From contig AP026124.1 of assembly GCA_030295235.1 (NCBI GenBank), positions 1,550,001 to 1,614,000 of the forward strand: DNA of 64,000 bases, given 5' to 3'. Origin of the DNA: Fistulifera solaris (taxonomy: Eukaryota > Bacillariophyta > Bacillariophyceae > Naviculales > Stauroneidaceae). The notes beneath the pieces are model-generated. The model searched no databases. It worked only from the letters and a program-made list of their open reading frames with translations, and had not been told where the DNA came from. Shown here in pieces: positions 44,638 through 56,205 of the stretch; the stretch's first letter is position 1, and each line of letters begins with the position of its first letter. Both the position numbers and the translations under genes were made by a program.

Positions 44638-44982
44638 TCACAGCTTGGGACCGTATGGTTGAATACAAAGTGGGAGCGAATGAAGGGTTGTGGTGCGTAT
44701 GTCCCGAGGAAGGAGGAGTCGTCTCGCGAAAGGGCAATCTCGTGTCGTCTCGACGATTCGCTTGCCTGTTTGCGAGGCTTCCTGCCTTACCGGAAAACAC
44801 GCAGTTGGAGCATTGTGCTGGGAAAAGTTCTTCACCTGAGTTGTGGGATCCATGAGGCGTGCCGAAGAACTGTGTGCGCCGATGATTGGTGAAGCAATGG
44901 TAACGGTTGAGCGGGGTTTGGGGTTCACCCCTGAGCAGCTTATGAAAGCCACATTCGCCTTTCCGCTCCCAACCGGATACAT
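44638..44982 (-). other. Unassigned 114-codon open frame
   Basis: Open on the minus strand from an ATG. The opposite strand over part of the same interval also reads as protein-like (ELCAPMIGEAMVTVERG then ATFAFPLPTGYMGV) in a frame interrupted by one TGA near 44838. Which strand codes, if either, is unclear. No family recognised. Confidence 0.25.
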
Positions 44983-45727
44983 GGGCGTTTGTGATCGCTT
45001 GTTGACATCTGCTTAACGTCTTCGGAGCTCTTGCGGTGCTTATGAGTTATCCTAGAAATAGGTTAGCGGTTACGGGCACTAGCAAGGGTCCCCCATATGT
45101 CCCAGCACAATGAAAAATGTATACCACACACCTTTCATGCTAACATTTTCTTCTATTCAAAACCAATTTAACTAAAATAATTATTAATACAACTGATGGA
45201 TGCGCGCGGTGGTTAAGGACAACGGGGAAGCTCCTCCATCTGACACTTTCCAATTTCGTGTGCTCCAGCGGGTTTGTGGTTGTGCGGCCTGCTATTTGCT
45301 CTAGTTTTGTCCGTCCCTTGTTGCGTTTACTTTTAGTTCGATAGCATTCACCTCAATTTCTGTCAACGTAGGATACAGATTCTTTGTTGAAGTATTAAAA
45401 AACGAAAGGATGTACAGCGCAGGCATTCGAAATCAAATGTGAAAGCAAGGCGTGCGTTATGCCACCAAAGATGATAGTAATGTCCCCCAAATCAGTCTCA
45501 TTGATATGTACACCTGCATAGCAGTTGTTCCCGTCGATGGAGAAGGACATATGTACGACCTTTGGACTCGACTGTTGGTGCTTTCATGAATCTTTTTAGC
45601 AATACGTCATGACATTGGCACAAATAACAGATCGCAATACTTTTTTCCCTCCTTTGAGTTGCAAACCGATCTCGTGCATGCTACAAACATTTCCGAATCT
45701 CTGCATTCGAACCCCAGCAAGGAATGG

Positions 45728-46829
45728 CTAGTTGCTCTTCCTCTCCACCTCCATTCCGTCATCGGGGTGACTAATAATGTTGCACGTCGTCCAGGAAACA
45801 GCAGTTCCTATCCAATCCACTTGCTTCACTACTAGTCCTTTAGATTTCAATATCCGCCGTGCTCTTTCTAGGAGGATAGCCAAAAACTCGTGTGACATCC
45901 GGAAAAGAATATCATCGCCGTCAAATGCTGAGACGATAAACAGGGAATCAACGTTGGCCAACAAAGGTGAAATCCAGCGGCACCTAGACAGTGTAGTGGC
46001 GTCATGTTCGAGCTGGTGTCCGTTATTGTGAGTTGGTCGTGCGAACCTTTGTTTCATCGAGCGAAGTTAAACCATCAGTCTCTTGCTGTTGCGTGCGCTG
46101 AAGGCGATGATTTGCGTGCGAGTCCTTTGACTGTTTTCGTGCGGCGGCGATGAGACAAATATCTTGTGTGTCATGTAATTCGTCAGTTTCTGACCTCAAG
46201 TGAAAGTGTACAGCTGTAGCTAATACAGAATAGATAGTATGCTTCGATTGTCGCTGATTTTGTTGGTGTTTCGCCGATAGCAATATCTCGTATAAAGTGT
46301 TTATTAGCTCAGCGCTTCTGGAGCGGTGTAGACACTTTTCGCAATCGACCTATCTGCCTTTTGGCTTCTTTAGCATGCAGGAAACAACTGCGTCTGGTGG
46401 ATATTCCTCGTTCCAAAACAGCTTGATAGTCTTTCGAAAACTTACAAATAGCATCTTCTTTCGAGGTATTGCTATACTCCCATAACTGAACCGCCTTATC
46501 CTGTCAAACGTTTCGATCCAAGTCGGGTTATAGGAGTTCTCGACCTGAGCCAGCGGCGGCTACGCAAAAGCTATAAGAAGAGAACCCCGTCAGGAATTAA
46601 GTAATTGAATGAGCCGCAACGCGATCGTGACATGTACATGGTGTCACAAAGTGTTTTGCTGCCCTGCGATCTGGTCGGATCTTTCGTTTGAGCATTTCAA
46701 AATATGCGATATGTATCCTGACGAGCCATAATCATAACGGGTGAATTGGGGTAGCATTTCTTTGGTAAGTAATGGCCTACTAGGAGTAATTTGGCGTTTA
46801 AACAATTCATCGAAAACCCATTTTGTCAT
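45728..46829 (-). pseudogene. Possible decayed or split gene of unknown family
   Basis: Several minus-strand pieces in order look like one protein. MTKWVFDELFKRQITPSR starts at 46829. A segment reading VENSYNPTWIETFDRI through YPPDAVVSCMLKKPKGR lies at about 46350-46550. After a TAG at 46350-46352, the same frame continues from VDCEKCLHRSRS to ETDGLTSLDETK (to about 46040). The C-terminal part, including FLAILLERARRILKSKGL, ends at 45728 in another frame. A possible acceptor (GCGTAG) precedes the second piece. One stop and one or two frame changes remain. It could be a pseudogene, or a real gene with introns plus an assembly indel. No domain recognised. Confidence 0.3.
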
Positions 46830-46861
46830 TCTTGTTTAGTTGCTGGTTGCACGCTCTGCCA

Positions 46862-46893
46862 GGTACCGGTACCGGTACAGTACCGGTACCAGT
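46862..46893. repeat. GGTACC-rich palindromic repeat, second copy
   Basis: Two blocks of GGTACCGGTAC separated by AG, closely like the array at 27129-27162. It lies about 190 bases upstream of the POT transporter start. Confidence 0.6.
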
Positions 46894-46953
46894 GGTACGT
46901 AGTATGAATGTGATGGAGCGACTATGGAGCCCAGTGTAAGCACCGTCACGACC

Positions 46954-46975
46954 CACGACTGCATGTCAGTCATTA
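46954..46975 (-). repeat. 22-nt imperfect palindrome, copy 5 (inverted)
   Basis: Halves CACGACTG and AGTCATTA, the reverse orientation of the other copies. It lies about 105 bases upstream of the POT transporter ATG. Confidence 0.5.
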
Positions 46976-47079
46976 ATGCATGCAAAAACCCCAAAATGCA
47001 AAATGCAGAACGAACGAAGCTGCCATAAAATCATTTTGTAACTGTTGTTACTGTGATTTATTCGTATTCGTACTCATTG

Positions 47080-48830
47080 ATGGAAAGCAGGCACAGAAAC
47101 AGCGAGAAGCGTCGTCCTCTGGCCGAAAATGAGGCGCTAGAACAGGCTTCGTTCCTGACGCCGGTCATGTTATCGATTCTGGTGACCGAAACTGGTAAGT
47201 CTCGATACTTGTATCGTTCAAAAAGCCGTTCCACTGTTCTTACTTTATATTTTCCACTAGGAGAACGCTTCGCATACTTTGGCTTTCGTGCGGTGCTGGT
47301 TTTGTATTTCAACCAGGCAGTCGAGTATGACGAAAGTCAATCCGTGGCGAACTATGCTTTTGTTACGTCATTGGCCTATTTCTCCCCGATTGCGGGAGCC
47401 GTTATGGCCGATGGACGCTGGGGGCGATACAATACGATTCTCTACTTCGGGATTGTATACATATTTGGTCTCGCCATTTTGACGGCTGCTTCCGTGTTAC
47501 ACGATCTTTCCTTGAAACGACTTGTCTCATTCGTGGGTTTGTTCTTTGTGTGCCTGGGTACTGGAGGGATCAAGCCATGCGTTTCTTCTTTTGGAGCCGA
47601 TCAAGTAGGGCATGCTCCCAATATTCAAGATGATGATGATAATAAGGATAGTGTGGGGCAAATCGAATTGGCCGCACGGGCAGCGCAAGTGCAAGGCTTC
47701 TTTGCCTACTTTTACTTTTGCATCAATCTCGGAGCATTGACCAGCATATCTACCATTCCTTTATTACGAGCTCATTATGGTTTTCGAGCCGCCTTTTTCA
47801 CGCCTCTGGTGTTCATGATACTCGCAATGGCACTGTTTGTGTCCAAACGCCAAGATTATGTTCATCACCTTCCTGAAAAGACGGGTCTTCGCTACTCACG
47901 ACTTGCCGCTACACGCTTTGGCTCTTTCGGAGAAATATCGCAAACTCGTATCCTTCTCTAACGTCCCGTTTACCATTCTTGACGCCAGGATCCTTGTCTG
48001 AGTATAGCGTGTTGCGAAATTCTCTAGACGACGAGACCAAGACGACTAGGGAAGACGAAGTGATTGTTGATGACGATGGCTCCTCGGACCTACAGCTTGA
48101 AGATGCGGCTCAAGCCTTACATGTCTTACCGATCATGATGATGCTCCCTATCTTTTGGGCTCTCTATGATCAACAAAGCTCTGTGTGGACATTGCAGGCT
48201 CAACGGATGAAGCTGCATGGTCTACAACCAGAACAGCTCAACGTCATTAATCCAATGCAGATCATGGTGTTCATTCCATTCTTTGACAAAATTGTGTATC
48301 CAGCGCTACGACAACGTCATGTGAATATTGAACCGCTGCGGCGTATGTCATGGGGAATGTTGCTGGCGGCGGCCTCTTTCGTGATCAGCGGATTGGTGGA
48401 AAATGCGATACAGAAAGCAACTCCGAATTCGGTCGATGTGTTCTGGCAACTACCCCAAATTACAGTATTGGCGATCGCTGAAATATTTCTTAGTGTAACA
48501 GGCTTGGAGTTTGCATACGCGACGTCATCAGAACGCTTGAAAACATTCCTCATGGGGGTCTTTCTCCTTACAACTGCAGTGGGCGACATGTTCAGTGGTG
48601 TACTTTATTCGACCATTTTCGCCCATCTGAACCAAGCCGTTGTTTTGTATGTTTGCGCTGCCTTGATGCTAGGAAATCTTGCCTTATATCAGAAGGTGGT
48701 CGTGTGGTACAATCGTTGTGATGTTCACACTTTGCGAGAGTCATCGGACGATATCGAGATCCAAGCGTTCAAGAGATCAGCCATCCGCGAAACTACATCT
48801 TCAAATAGCCACGACGTTCAAGTTACATAA
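47080..48830 (+). CDS. POT/PTR family proton-coupled oligopeptide (or nitrate) transporter
   Basis: 561 residues after removing the intron 47195-47260 (GTAAGT donor, CACTAG acceptor, phase 1) and adding one A to the run 47876-47879. The splice junction falls inside the PTR2 signature and creates ETGERFAYFGFRAVLV. The other signature regions are GGIKPCVSSFGADQV and FYFCINLGALTS, and about 12 membrane helices are predicted. The 66-nt intron has no stop in frame, so unspliced RNA would still translate with 22 extra residues. The loop around the frame break reads GSSLLTTCRYTLWLFRRN once repaired, a typical cytoplasmic-loop pattern. Members carry di/tripeptides, nitrate or other nitrogen compounds with protons; the substrate here is not determined. 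Confidence 0.85.
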
Positions 48831-48950
48831 AGGGAAACTCGACGCATCAATTTTGCACACAACGGAAAATTCATACCAAATGTCGAACAAGCAATAATGG
48901 ATTACTACTCCTTCGCAGCTTACGAGCTAGGCAATATCTTTATAAAGACT

Positions 48951-51900
48951 TCAGTGACGCCAATACAGGCTGTCGGGAACAAATCTTTTCGCCTTCGATA
49001 CGAGAACTTTTATTTCAGAGCATGGGACTAAATAGCACCGTTGTTTTTCAAATGGGTCCGCTCTGCTGAGGATCCCGATTACTCGACCTTCGTCGTTGAC
49101 GCATGGTCCTCCGGAGTGTCCCGGAATCGTTGGGCATATAATAACTATTTCCTCGCGGGGTGAGAACGAATTATGGCTTGTAGAATCGTCTGAGCTACTA
49201 TCATCATCCTGTGGAGGGGAGACGAAGCGTCGGACAATGTATCCCTGCGCAAAATCAGCAGAACGATTAATGTGCTTTCCCTTTTCAAGAATACCGTCAC
49301 CACCCTGATTGAATCCAACAATTCTAACGGTTTCTTCAAGCTCATATTTAGTAGTCATTTTGAGGGGCTTCAAGTCTTCCTCTAGCATCATGTCCATTGC
49401 AATAAGACGCTCCACTTGATAAGCGCAACCCTCGCCTTCGTTGTCAACATCGTTTTCCATCCGTGTCTTTATACGAATGACGCATGCATCAACATAATGT
49501 ATATCATCGGCAATTAACTCTCCAAAGTATCTCCATAAAGCTTTATGTTCGTTTTCGTTGCGGTTACTATCGCTACCGTCACTCTTCTCTGGAATAACAC
49601 CAATCACCACTTTCGCATCAGGGAGTCCAAAGTAAGGGACTCCAAAATTGTTCCCTCCTTCCATGTTAAAAAGCACATGGCCAGCTGTCACAATCAAACC
49701 TAACTTTTTGTCGATGACGAAACCAGATCCCACATTGCGAACTCGTTTTGTATCCGAATCCCACAAACCAACCAACACGACACTCGGAAAAATTTCATCT
49801 ACAGGTTTAGAGCCTTTTAGCGGATTTGCCTCGTGAACAGGAGCCTCTTTACGATCGGCGGCAGTGCCGCAAATGAGATTTGAATCTAGTCTATGCCCTC
49901 GCATGCAGCGAACTACGGAGCTTCCGCTTTGCGCAAGAGCATACACGCTATCCCAACCCCACGTACTAGCACTGAGCGGGTCAGAACGAGCGAGGCATTC
50001 GGGGCAAACAGCCTGAAAGTCCACATTTGCGAACGAATCAAGATTTTTACGCACAGCATCAAGGATAACCTTGTAGCCACCTTGTGAACACAAGAGATGC
50101 TTTCTTGAGTCTCACAGTTGGTCGATACGTGAAAATCAATGAGCATACTTACCTTGCCAAAGTTTCAGACCATGATGACCAACCTGTCCCTTGCCGCTGA
50201 CGATCACTCGTTGCATACTTGCACGCATTGCATCAGCAGCTACGCAGTGACCGGCTGTCTGATCCACAATGGAAACAAATATTTCAACAAAGCTTTCACG
50301 AATTTCTCCGCTTTCATGATCAGCAAACACTGTTCCCATTTTGACTATTAAAGATGAATTCCAGCATGCCACTTGATGAATACGGACTCTCCCGAGCGCT
50401 TGATCATCGTGATCTTCCAAGAACTCGTCCATGGATGCCTTTCGCAGAGGGACTGTATGCGATCGCAGCATTGATTCGCCTAAAACTGGTGCCGCTTTAA
50501 ACGCCTTAGAAAACTTGTACACCTCTCTGAGAACTGTGACAGTTAAGTCCTCCATCAGATGCGACGGCGCACCATCACGGAAAAGCCAGGAATGACAAAG
50601 TGTAGTCATCCATGCTTCTTTTGTCTTATAAGTCCACACCTCACGAGGATCTGCTTGAGCGAGCAAGCTGGGAACAAAAAAAATTTCACCCCGACTATCC
50701 AAAGGAGATGACGACTACGAGAAGGTACTAAAGTAAGGACACGCGACGCCATACAGGTTACATAAGTTGTAGGTCGTAAGACACTTACCACATCGAGAGG
50801 AAGAAAGACTCCAGTATGAACCAATAGTTGAGCCAAAAAGGTGAACATAGTCGGCGTTGATGTAGACGTTTCTGCAACTTGAGAATAGTGATCGGCTGCC
50901 TCCCTCATGAAGCTCATCGATTGCCAAAGCATTTCAGCGTCTTTGTCGCTCAACAAAGGGCAATTGTGTGAGCCAGCGCTCAGAGTTCGAATGACTTCGC
51001 TCTCCGAAAACTTGAATGGGCTATAAATGCATTGCAAGTTCATAAAGCGTCGAGTCTCTTGCAGCTCTCTTTTCAGATCATTTCTCAGAATGCAACTCAA
51101 CGCCGAAACGAGCCATTTGCGACTTAGTACAATATACCGAGAAAGTACTTCGTCCCCAGCTGACCCAAAATATAGAATTTCTCCGATATTTGATAAAAAT
51201 TGCAAAGTTTTAGTGACTTCCTTCATTTCCATTTTGTCACCGATTTCCCCAAGAAGATAATCCAATAATATCAATTTGTGCCCTTCCTTGAACCGACGAA
51301 TGAGTTCCATGACCATCACCGTGCCCTTCGACACTGGAGTGCCAACATGGTCAAAAACTGAACGAGTATCATCGGATGCTATTGCCTGAATCGTATCCTG
51401 TAGACGATCGAACCCTTTACCAGTGGCATAGTCTACAGTAAGAATATCACTTTCAGCACTTGAAATTAACTTCGGAGCTGCACCTTGGCTTTCCAAACGA
51501 TTAACATGCTCCACCAACACGTTTTTCAGCATCGCACACCGTCTAGCAACCTCCTCGTCGGACATAATCTCATTCGGCGTGATGACTACAGGGAGCACAG
51601 CAGAATTGTCTCCTCGTTGCGCAATCATGTCAACCCAAGGAAGGACGCGTTGATTGATGTCAGCAAGTAAGAAGCGATCAGCTTTCCGATTGGCTTCTTC
51701 GAGATGAAATGCATTGGACAATGCATCGATGCCGCCCGAATCACCAGTCTCTTCTTCGTCTTCATTATCTTCGTCTACATCATCTGGTTCACAGCCAGCA
51801 TGGATTCGAAAAGTTCTTCGATTCGTGCAAGCCAAATCCCAAACAAGTAAATACAAGGATTGACCAGAGAAGAAGAGTGACTGGGTTGCTGGATGCGCCC

Positions 51901-53923
51901 CAAAATTGCTCATTTCTTCGCGAACCTCCGGACTTTGAACATCCCAGATCATAAACTTGATGGGCAGGTCATCAGCCAAAACGCTCGTCTCGTCCTTCTT
52001 GCATGGAGTCCAACTATGAACGTCAACCCCAAGGGTGGCTCTACGACGTGGTCGTTTCTGGCTGTCGCGGAGGGAACGCGCCACCCATGATTTATCTACA
52101 CCAGGTGCTGCGACCGTGATCACTTTCAGCATGTCATTGTACACGTGCAAGTCTGCATTGCATGATCTTGAAAGGGGTACTGGACCACCATCTGATTTTC
52201 CTCGCGGCAGAATGCGTGCCGGTGGCAGATCAGCGGAATCCAAGTCGACAGTGGTTTCTTGCGCTGCTCGCATTAACATTGCTTCGACATCCGGTGTATC
52301 GCCTTTGTCAACTTTGTAATCAGCATCACGAGGAAGTGCACTGGCGATCATCGACCCGTCGTCTTTTTTCCAGTATGGATAATCTTCTGTGTCGATGACA
52401 GCAGCAACATCAGCGGCCAATACTCCTGCCTCGAGGACTGAGTCCATAATTTGATCTTCGGTCCCCACATAATTTGCCATCACAGAATTTGATCCAACCC
52501 TTCGATGTCTATGGATCGAACCTTGTAGACTGGATCCGGGAGAAGCGGCTTCAGACAAAAGCGGACGATCATTTAAGGAAGCCGCAGAAAGTGCGGCAGT
52601 TGGCGGTGACAATGGATCCTCGTAACGAGCCGCCGAGTAGTAGCCAGTACGATTTAATGGACCAAATGAAGATTCGAGTCCTGTAATGGCGTTAAATTGA
52701 TTCGCGGGGGCAATGAAATCTTCCGGTTCGGATTGTTGTGACCTTCGAAACAGCTGATCGTCGCTGTGATTAGAAGTGGAAGCGGTGTCGTCAGATCTAC
52801 CCCAAGAAAAGATAGACTTCTTTTTCCCACGCTTCTTTTGCTGTTTGTTTTCTTTTCGGTTAGGCGATGACGGAAGCGACAGATTGGCTTCTGTCAGCGA
52901 TCCAGTCGGCACCGGCGGTTCGTCGGAAAGAGCGAATGGTTCCTGCTCCATAACTTCTGTAGATCCTCCACTTTCATTTCGCGATGAGCCACGAGCGCCT
53001 CTTTTAAGAAATTTCGAGAGACGCCTCACCCCTTTTTTCACTCGATTTGGAGCCTGCGTCACGGTCTGACATTTGCGTTGCTGCGCTTCTCGAATTCGAT
53101 CTTGGATGATATCGCTGGGATGATGTTCATGTCTGGGTAGTTCGACTAGATCCCCATCCACCACGCAATATTCCACTCCACCGACACCTATATCTTGCAC
53201 ATTACGCGTACTGGTAGCAAGCGTCGGCTCTGAATGTATATTGTGAAAATTCCTCATTTGCTCAAAGCTTCGAAGACCGTCTCCTTCACTGCGAATCGAA
53301 AGTGGGATAGTATCTTCATCCTGATGCGCACTAGCTAGACGGCGATGTTCATTGGGAAGCAATGGTGAGGATACCGCCAGTGAAAATTGATCAATCCCCG
53401 TCCGCACCAAGTCTCTCACAAACGTAGCCACGGGATAGGCGTAATTTCCCGAACTCACACGACGACCGTCATCGGAAATGGCTACCACAGGCACAACTGG
53501 AGGAGGAAGCTCGTCAAACTCTCTCCTCAACATTTCTGAGCTCTGGCTATTTAAGCTTCCCATATTTTGCCAATCTCTTAACAGTGCGGAGGATGTGTGG
53601 CTGTTCAAGCTACTGTTGTTGTTGTTTTCGAAGTTCATCGCATGGCTTGGATTTCTGTTGGTGTCAGCGGAAGCCCCTTCCGTTCCCGAAACAGCCGGAT
53701 AAAGTGCATTTGCCTGTTCGTTCCGGTTCGGAGTAGCCATCCTTGAGTTGAGAAGATGATTGTAATGATCTAATGATGTAAGGAAAGAGTGTCGCTGTAT
53801 TGCTTTGACTGCGTTATGCATTCGGAACCTCGAAACTACTCGGAACTGGCGGTCGAAGGCAAAAACGTCGTCGACGCTCATTATTCTTTCTGGGAGGTGG
53901 CTTGCGCGACGCATCTTCTTCAT
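48951..53923 (-). CDS. ROCO-type (Roc-COR) protein fused to a C-terminal trypsin-like serine protease domain
   Basis: Three exons (53923-50789, 50714-50153, 50080-48951) join in frame to 1,608 residues with no repair needed. Introns of 74 nt and 72 nt both start GTAAGT. Residues 1-600 are mostly disordered and Ser-rich. A Ras-like Roc domain covers about 600-880: its P-loop place reads AAPGVDKS (Lys about 611) instead of GxxxxGKS, and DxxG and NKxD are also not canonical. The COR domain follows (KTLQFLSNIGEILYF; SRKWLVSALSCILR), then a Cys-rich segment (CPEC...RCMRGH) near 1255-1300. The end is a chymotrypsin-fold domain with TAGH (His about 1367), YVDACV (Asp about 1430) and PGHSGGP (Ser about 1555). 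Roc activity is doubtful; the protease triad looks complete. Confidence 0.85.
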
Positions 53924-54151
53924 TGGAGATAGTTCACGTGAAGGCGTGAAGAACTATCGTTAAAATGTACTACTGTAGCAACCTTTATCCGGCACCTAAG
54001 GTACGGGAAAAAGTGTACATTCACGTAGGCCCTCGTAGAGAAATGTACCAAGCAGAGGTGCGTTCCCGTGTCTCACTAGTTTGGTTTTTTTGCACCGGCA
54101 ACTGCATTTTTCCTCTTTAACATAAAACAATGAATTCCGAAACAAAAGAGC
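53924..54151. other. Divergent promoter, ROCO-protease / kinase
   Basis: A short spacer dominated by the dispersed ~70-nt repeat (54004-54074). Two 5' ends share it. Confidence 0.4.
54004..54074 (-). repeat. Dispersed ~70-nt repeat, copy B
   Basis: The reverse complement of copy A (32853-32922). It sits about 80 bases upstream of both the kinase and ROCO starts, so it may be part of their promoters. Confidence 0.75.
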
Positions 54152-55434
54152 ATGCCAGAAGAATCATCATCTTTGCCCTTTGCGTCTTATCACAGGGCCT
54201 CTCAAGTCGGAGCAGGATCGTTCGGGAGTGTTCTGACAGTCTACAATGACGAAGGAGAACAATTTGCACTCAAGTTATTTTTCAAAGGAGACAATGACAA
54301 CGACGACGACGACGACGAAAGCGCGGTTCCTCTGGAATTGGGTACGCTAAGAGAAATATCTTGCTTACGATTTCTTCGTGGACGAACCGAAGAATCACAT
54401 CATCCCTCATATCATTCGTTTGGTGGATATTCAGCCCGAGTGGTCGGAAGAAGAAGGAGGCGCGGGGACGTCGGGATGTCTCGGCATGGCCATGCCTTGG
54501 TTCCCCCTGTTCGCTGGCGAAAGCGATTGAGCAGAAAAGATTTCAGAGTGACAAGCGCGTCAAAGTTCAAATAGCACACGATCTGTTAGCGGCAGTGGAA
54601 TTCTTGCACAAAAATGGAATCATGCATCGCGACATAAAAAGCGACAATATTCTTCTGCAGCAAGATGAAAATTCTTGGCGTGCGGTTCTCACCGATTTCA
54701 GTCTCGCCAAGGTATTTGTCGACAAAAAGGATAACTACGCGGGTCATACCGGAGAAGTCGGTACGTTAGTGTACTCAGCTCCTGAAATTTTGAACGATGA
54801 AGAGTACGATGCTTCGGTAGATTTGTGGAGCGTTGGCGTCGTCTTGATCGAATTATTGAAGCAGGAAACTACACCCGGACTTAAAGCAAAGCAGATTGTA
54901 CCCCATATTCAAACAATATTGAAAGGATTGTCAGATCAACCGTTTCCTGATTTGATACGAAGCTTACTTAAGGTGGATCCGGCCGAGCGGCTTTCTGCCA
55001 ACGAGGCCTTACAGCACGAACTCTTTTCCAAGTTTCAGCTGGATGTTCCCAATTCTTCGATATTGAATGTGAAAGATGTTTTACCATACGAATATACGAG
55101 TGATTTATCCAAAAACGCGAGGGAGAAACGACTTGCCTTGATCAAAAAGGCATGCGCGTATTTAGAATCCGAGTCACCCCTTACCGCAAAAGCGGCCTTT
55201 GAATACAGCACGCAACTTGATCAACTGGATGACAATGTGAATGAATCGCAAAGTTTACTAGACTGTGTCGTACTCGCGCACCGTTTCTTCGAGGTCGAAC
55301 ACCCTGATCTCGATGCGCTAGACGAAGAAGACAAGGGTATCTTTGCCGAATGGTCGCTGTCGGAATACGTGGAGAATGAATCCACTTTGTTCATGCTGCT
55401 AGATTATTGCTTATATCCACGGTTCTACGAGTAA
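54152..55434 (+). CDS. Serine/threonine protein kinase with DFS instead of DFG
   Basis: 426 residues after removing one base near 54371 (TTT in ACGATTTCTTCG) and one near 54510-54511 (TT in CTGTTCGC). Glycine loop VGAGSFGSV, Val-Ala-Ile-Lys equivalent FALKLFF, an acidic insert of consecutive Asp in the N-lobe, catalytic loop MHRDIKSDN, then LTDFSLAK where the usual DFG glycine is Ser, activation segment GTLVYSAPE and the DLWSVGVVLIELL helix. The kinase domain ends near residue 290, and a helical C-terminal part of about 135 residues has no known name. The two frame changes lie between kinase subdomains, and the middle frame reads IIRLVDIQPEW and CLGMAMPWFPL, typical of kinase strands 4-5. The kinase group is unassigned. 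Confidence 0.78.
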
Positions 55435-56205
55435 GAAGGAGAAGGTAATAATAAAAACTAGCAACAAAACAAAGTCTACTCTCGCTCAAGCTCAAGGTGC
55501 TTTTTCGTCAGTCGAATTGGGCGTAAAATGGATCACTAACGTGTTTTGCTTGTAGATGAGTCCACATGGGGAAAGTATAAATGCTCAAAATTGCAACCTG
55601 AAAAAGCGGAACGATCACGTAAGGAATACTTGGTAGTCAGTTGTAACAATAACAACCCATTGAGTCGTCATGTTTTTGTACAGAATCAGGTCGTGTATTA
55701 CTCGACACATTAGAAATACTCCGTCAGCAATTGGACATCAGAATCTCGTCATTTTCTATCAATACTGAGTAATGGTGCAAACGAGCATAAACTCACATAT
55801 CATAGTGAATCTATTAGTCTTGTGCAGTGAATTGGATCCTGGGAGAAGCTAAATTGAACAGACATGAGAAGTTTGTTAAATAGACGTCAAGGACGTAAAA
55901 TGCTGGAGAGTCGTAGAATCAGATAAACCCCTTCGTGTCTCAACACAATTTTCAGACAGCTCCAATAGTAAAAAGTAGTTTCATCATTTTCATTTATTCA
56001 AATGTAGTTTGCAGTCGACGCAGAACTTACCATACAATGTGTTAGAAGCGGCATTAGCTCCGATCATTACCTCGAATCAAATAAGAATCCATCATTGCGC
56101 ACATGGAATGCGATAATCAATAGAGTTCATAAACCGTAGTAATATTGAGCTTCCTTTTTGTAATCATCGGATGCGATCGTCAGGAATTTGGAACGCACAG
56201 CATAT
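55435..56205. other. Convergent 3' intergenic region
   Basis: About 770 A+T-rich bases between two stop codons. No supported open frame, RNA gene or repeat. Confidence 0.4.

Larger units (their letters stand above)
44032..47079. other. 3-kb gene-poor region with degenerate reading frames
   Basis: This is the longest stretch without a sound gene. The notable parts are an open frame on the minus strand at 44638-44982, a decayed-looking minus-strand gene across 45728-46829, a GGTACC-rich repeat (46862-46893) and an inverted copy of the 22-nt motif (46954-46975). The remaining parts, 44032-44600 and 45000-45720, show nothing I can identify. No transposase or reverse transcriptase motif is found. 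Confidence 0.5.

Noticed and set aside
45660-45740. tRNA-like T-loop (GGTTCGAAT on the minus strand)
   Set aside because: The T stem does not pair and no acceptor or anticodon arm can be drawn.
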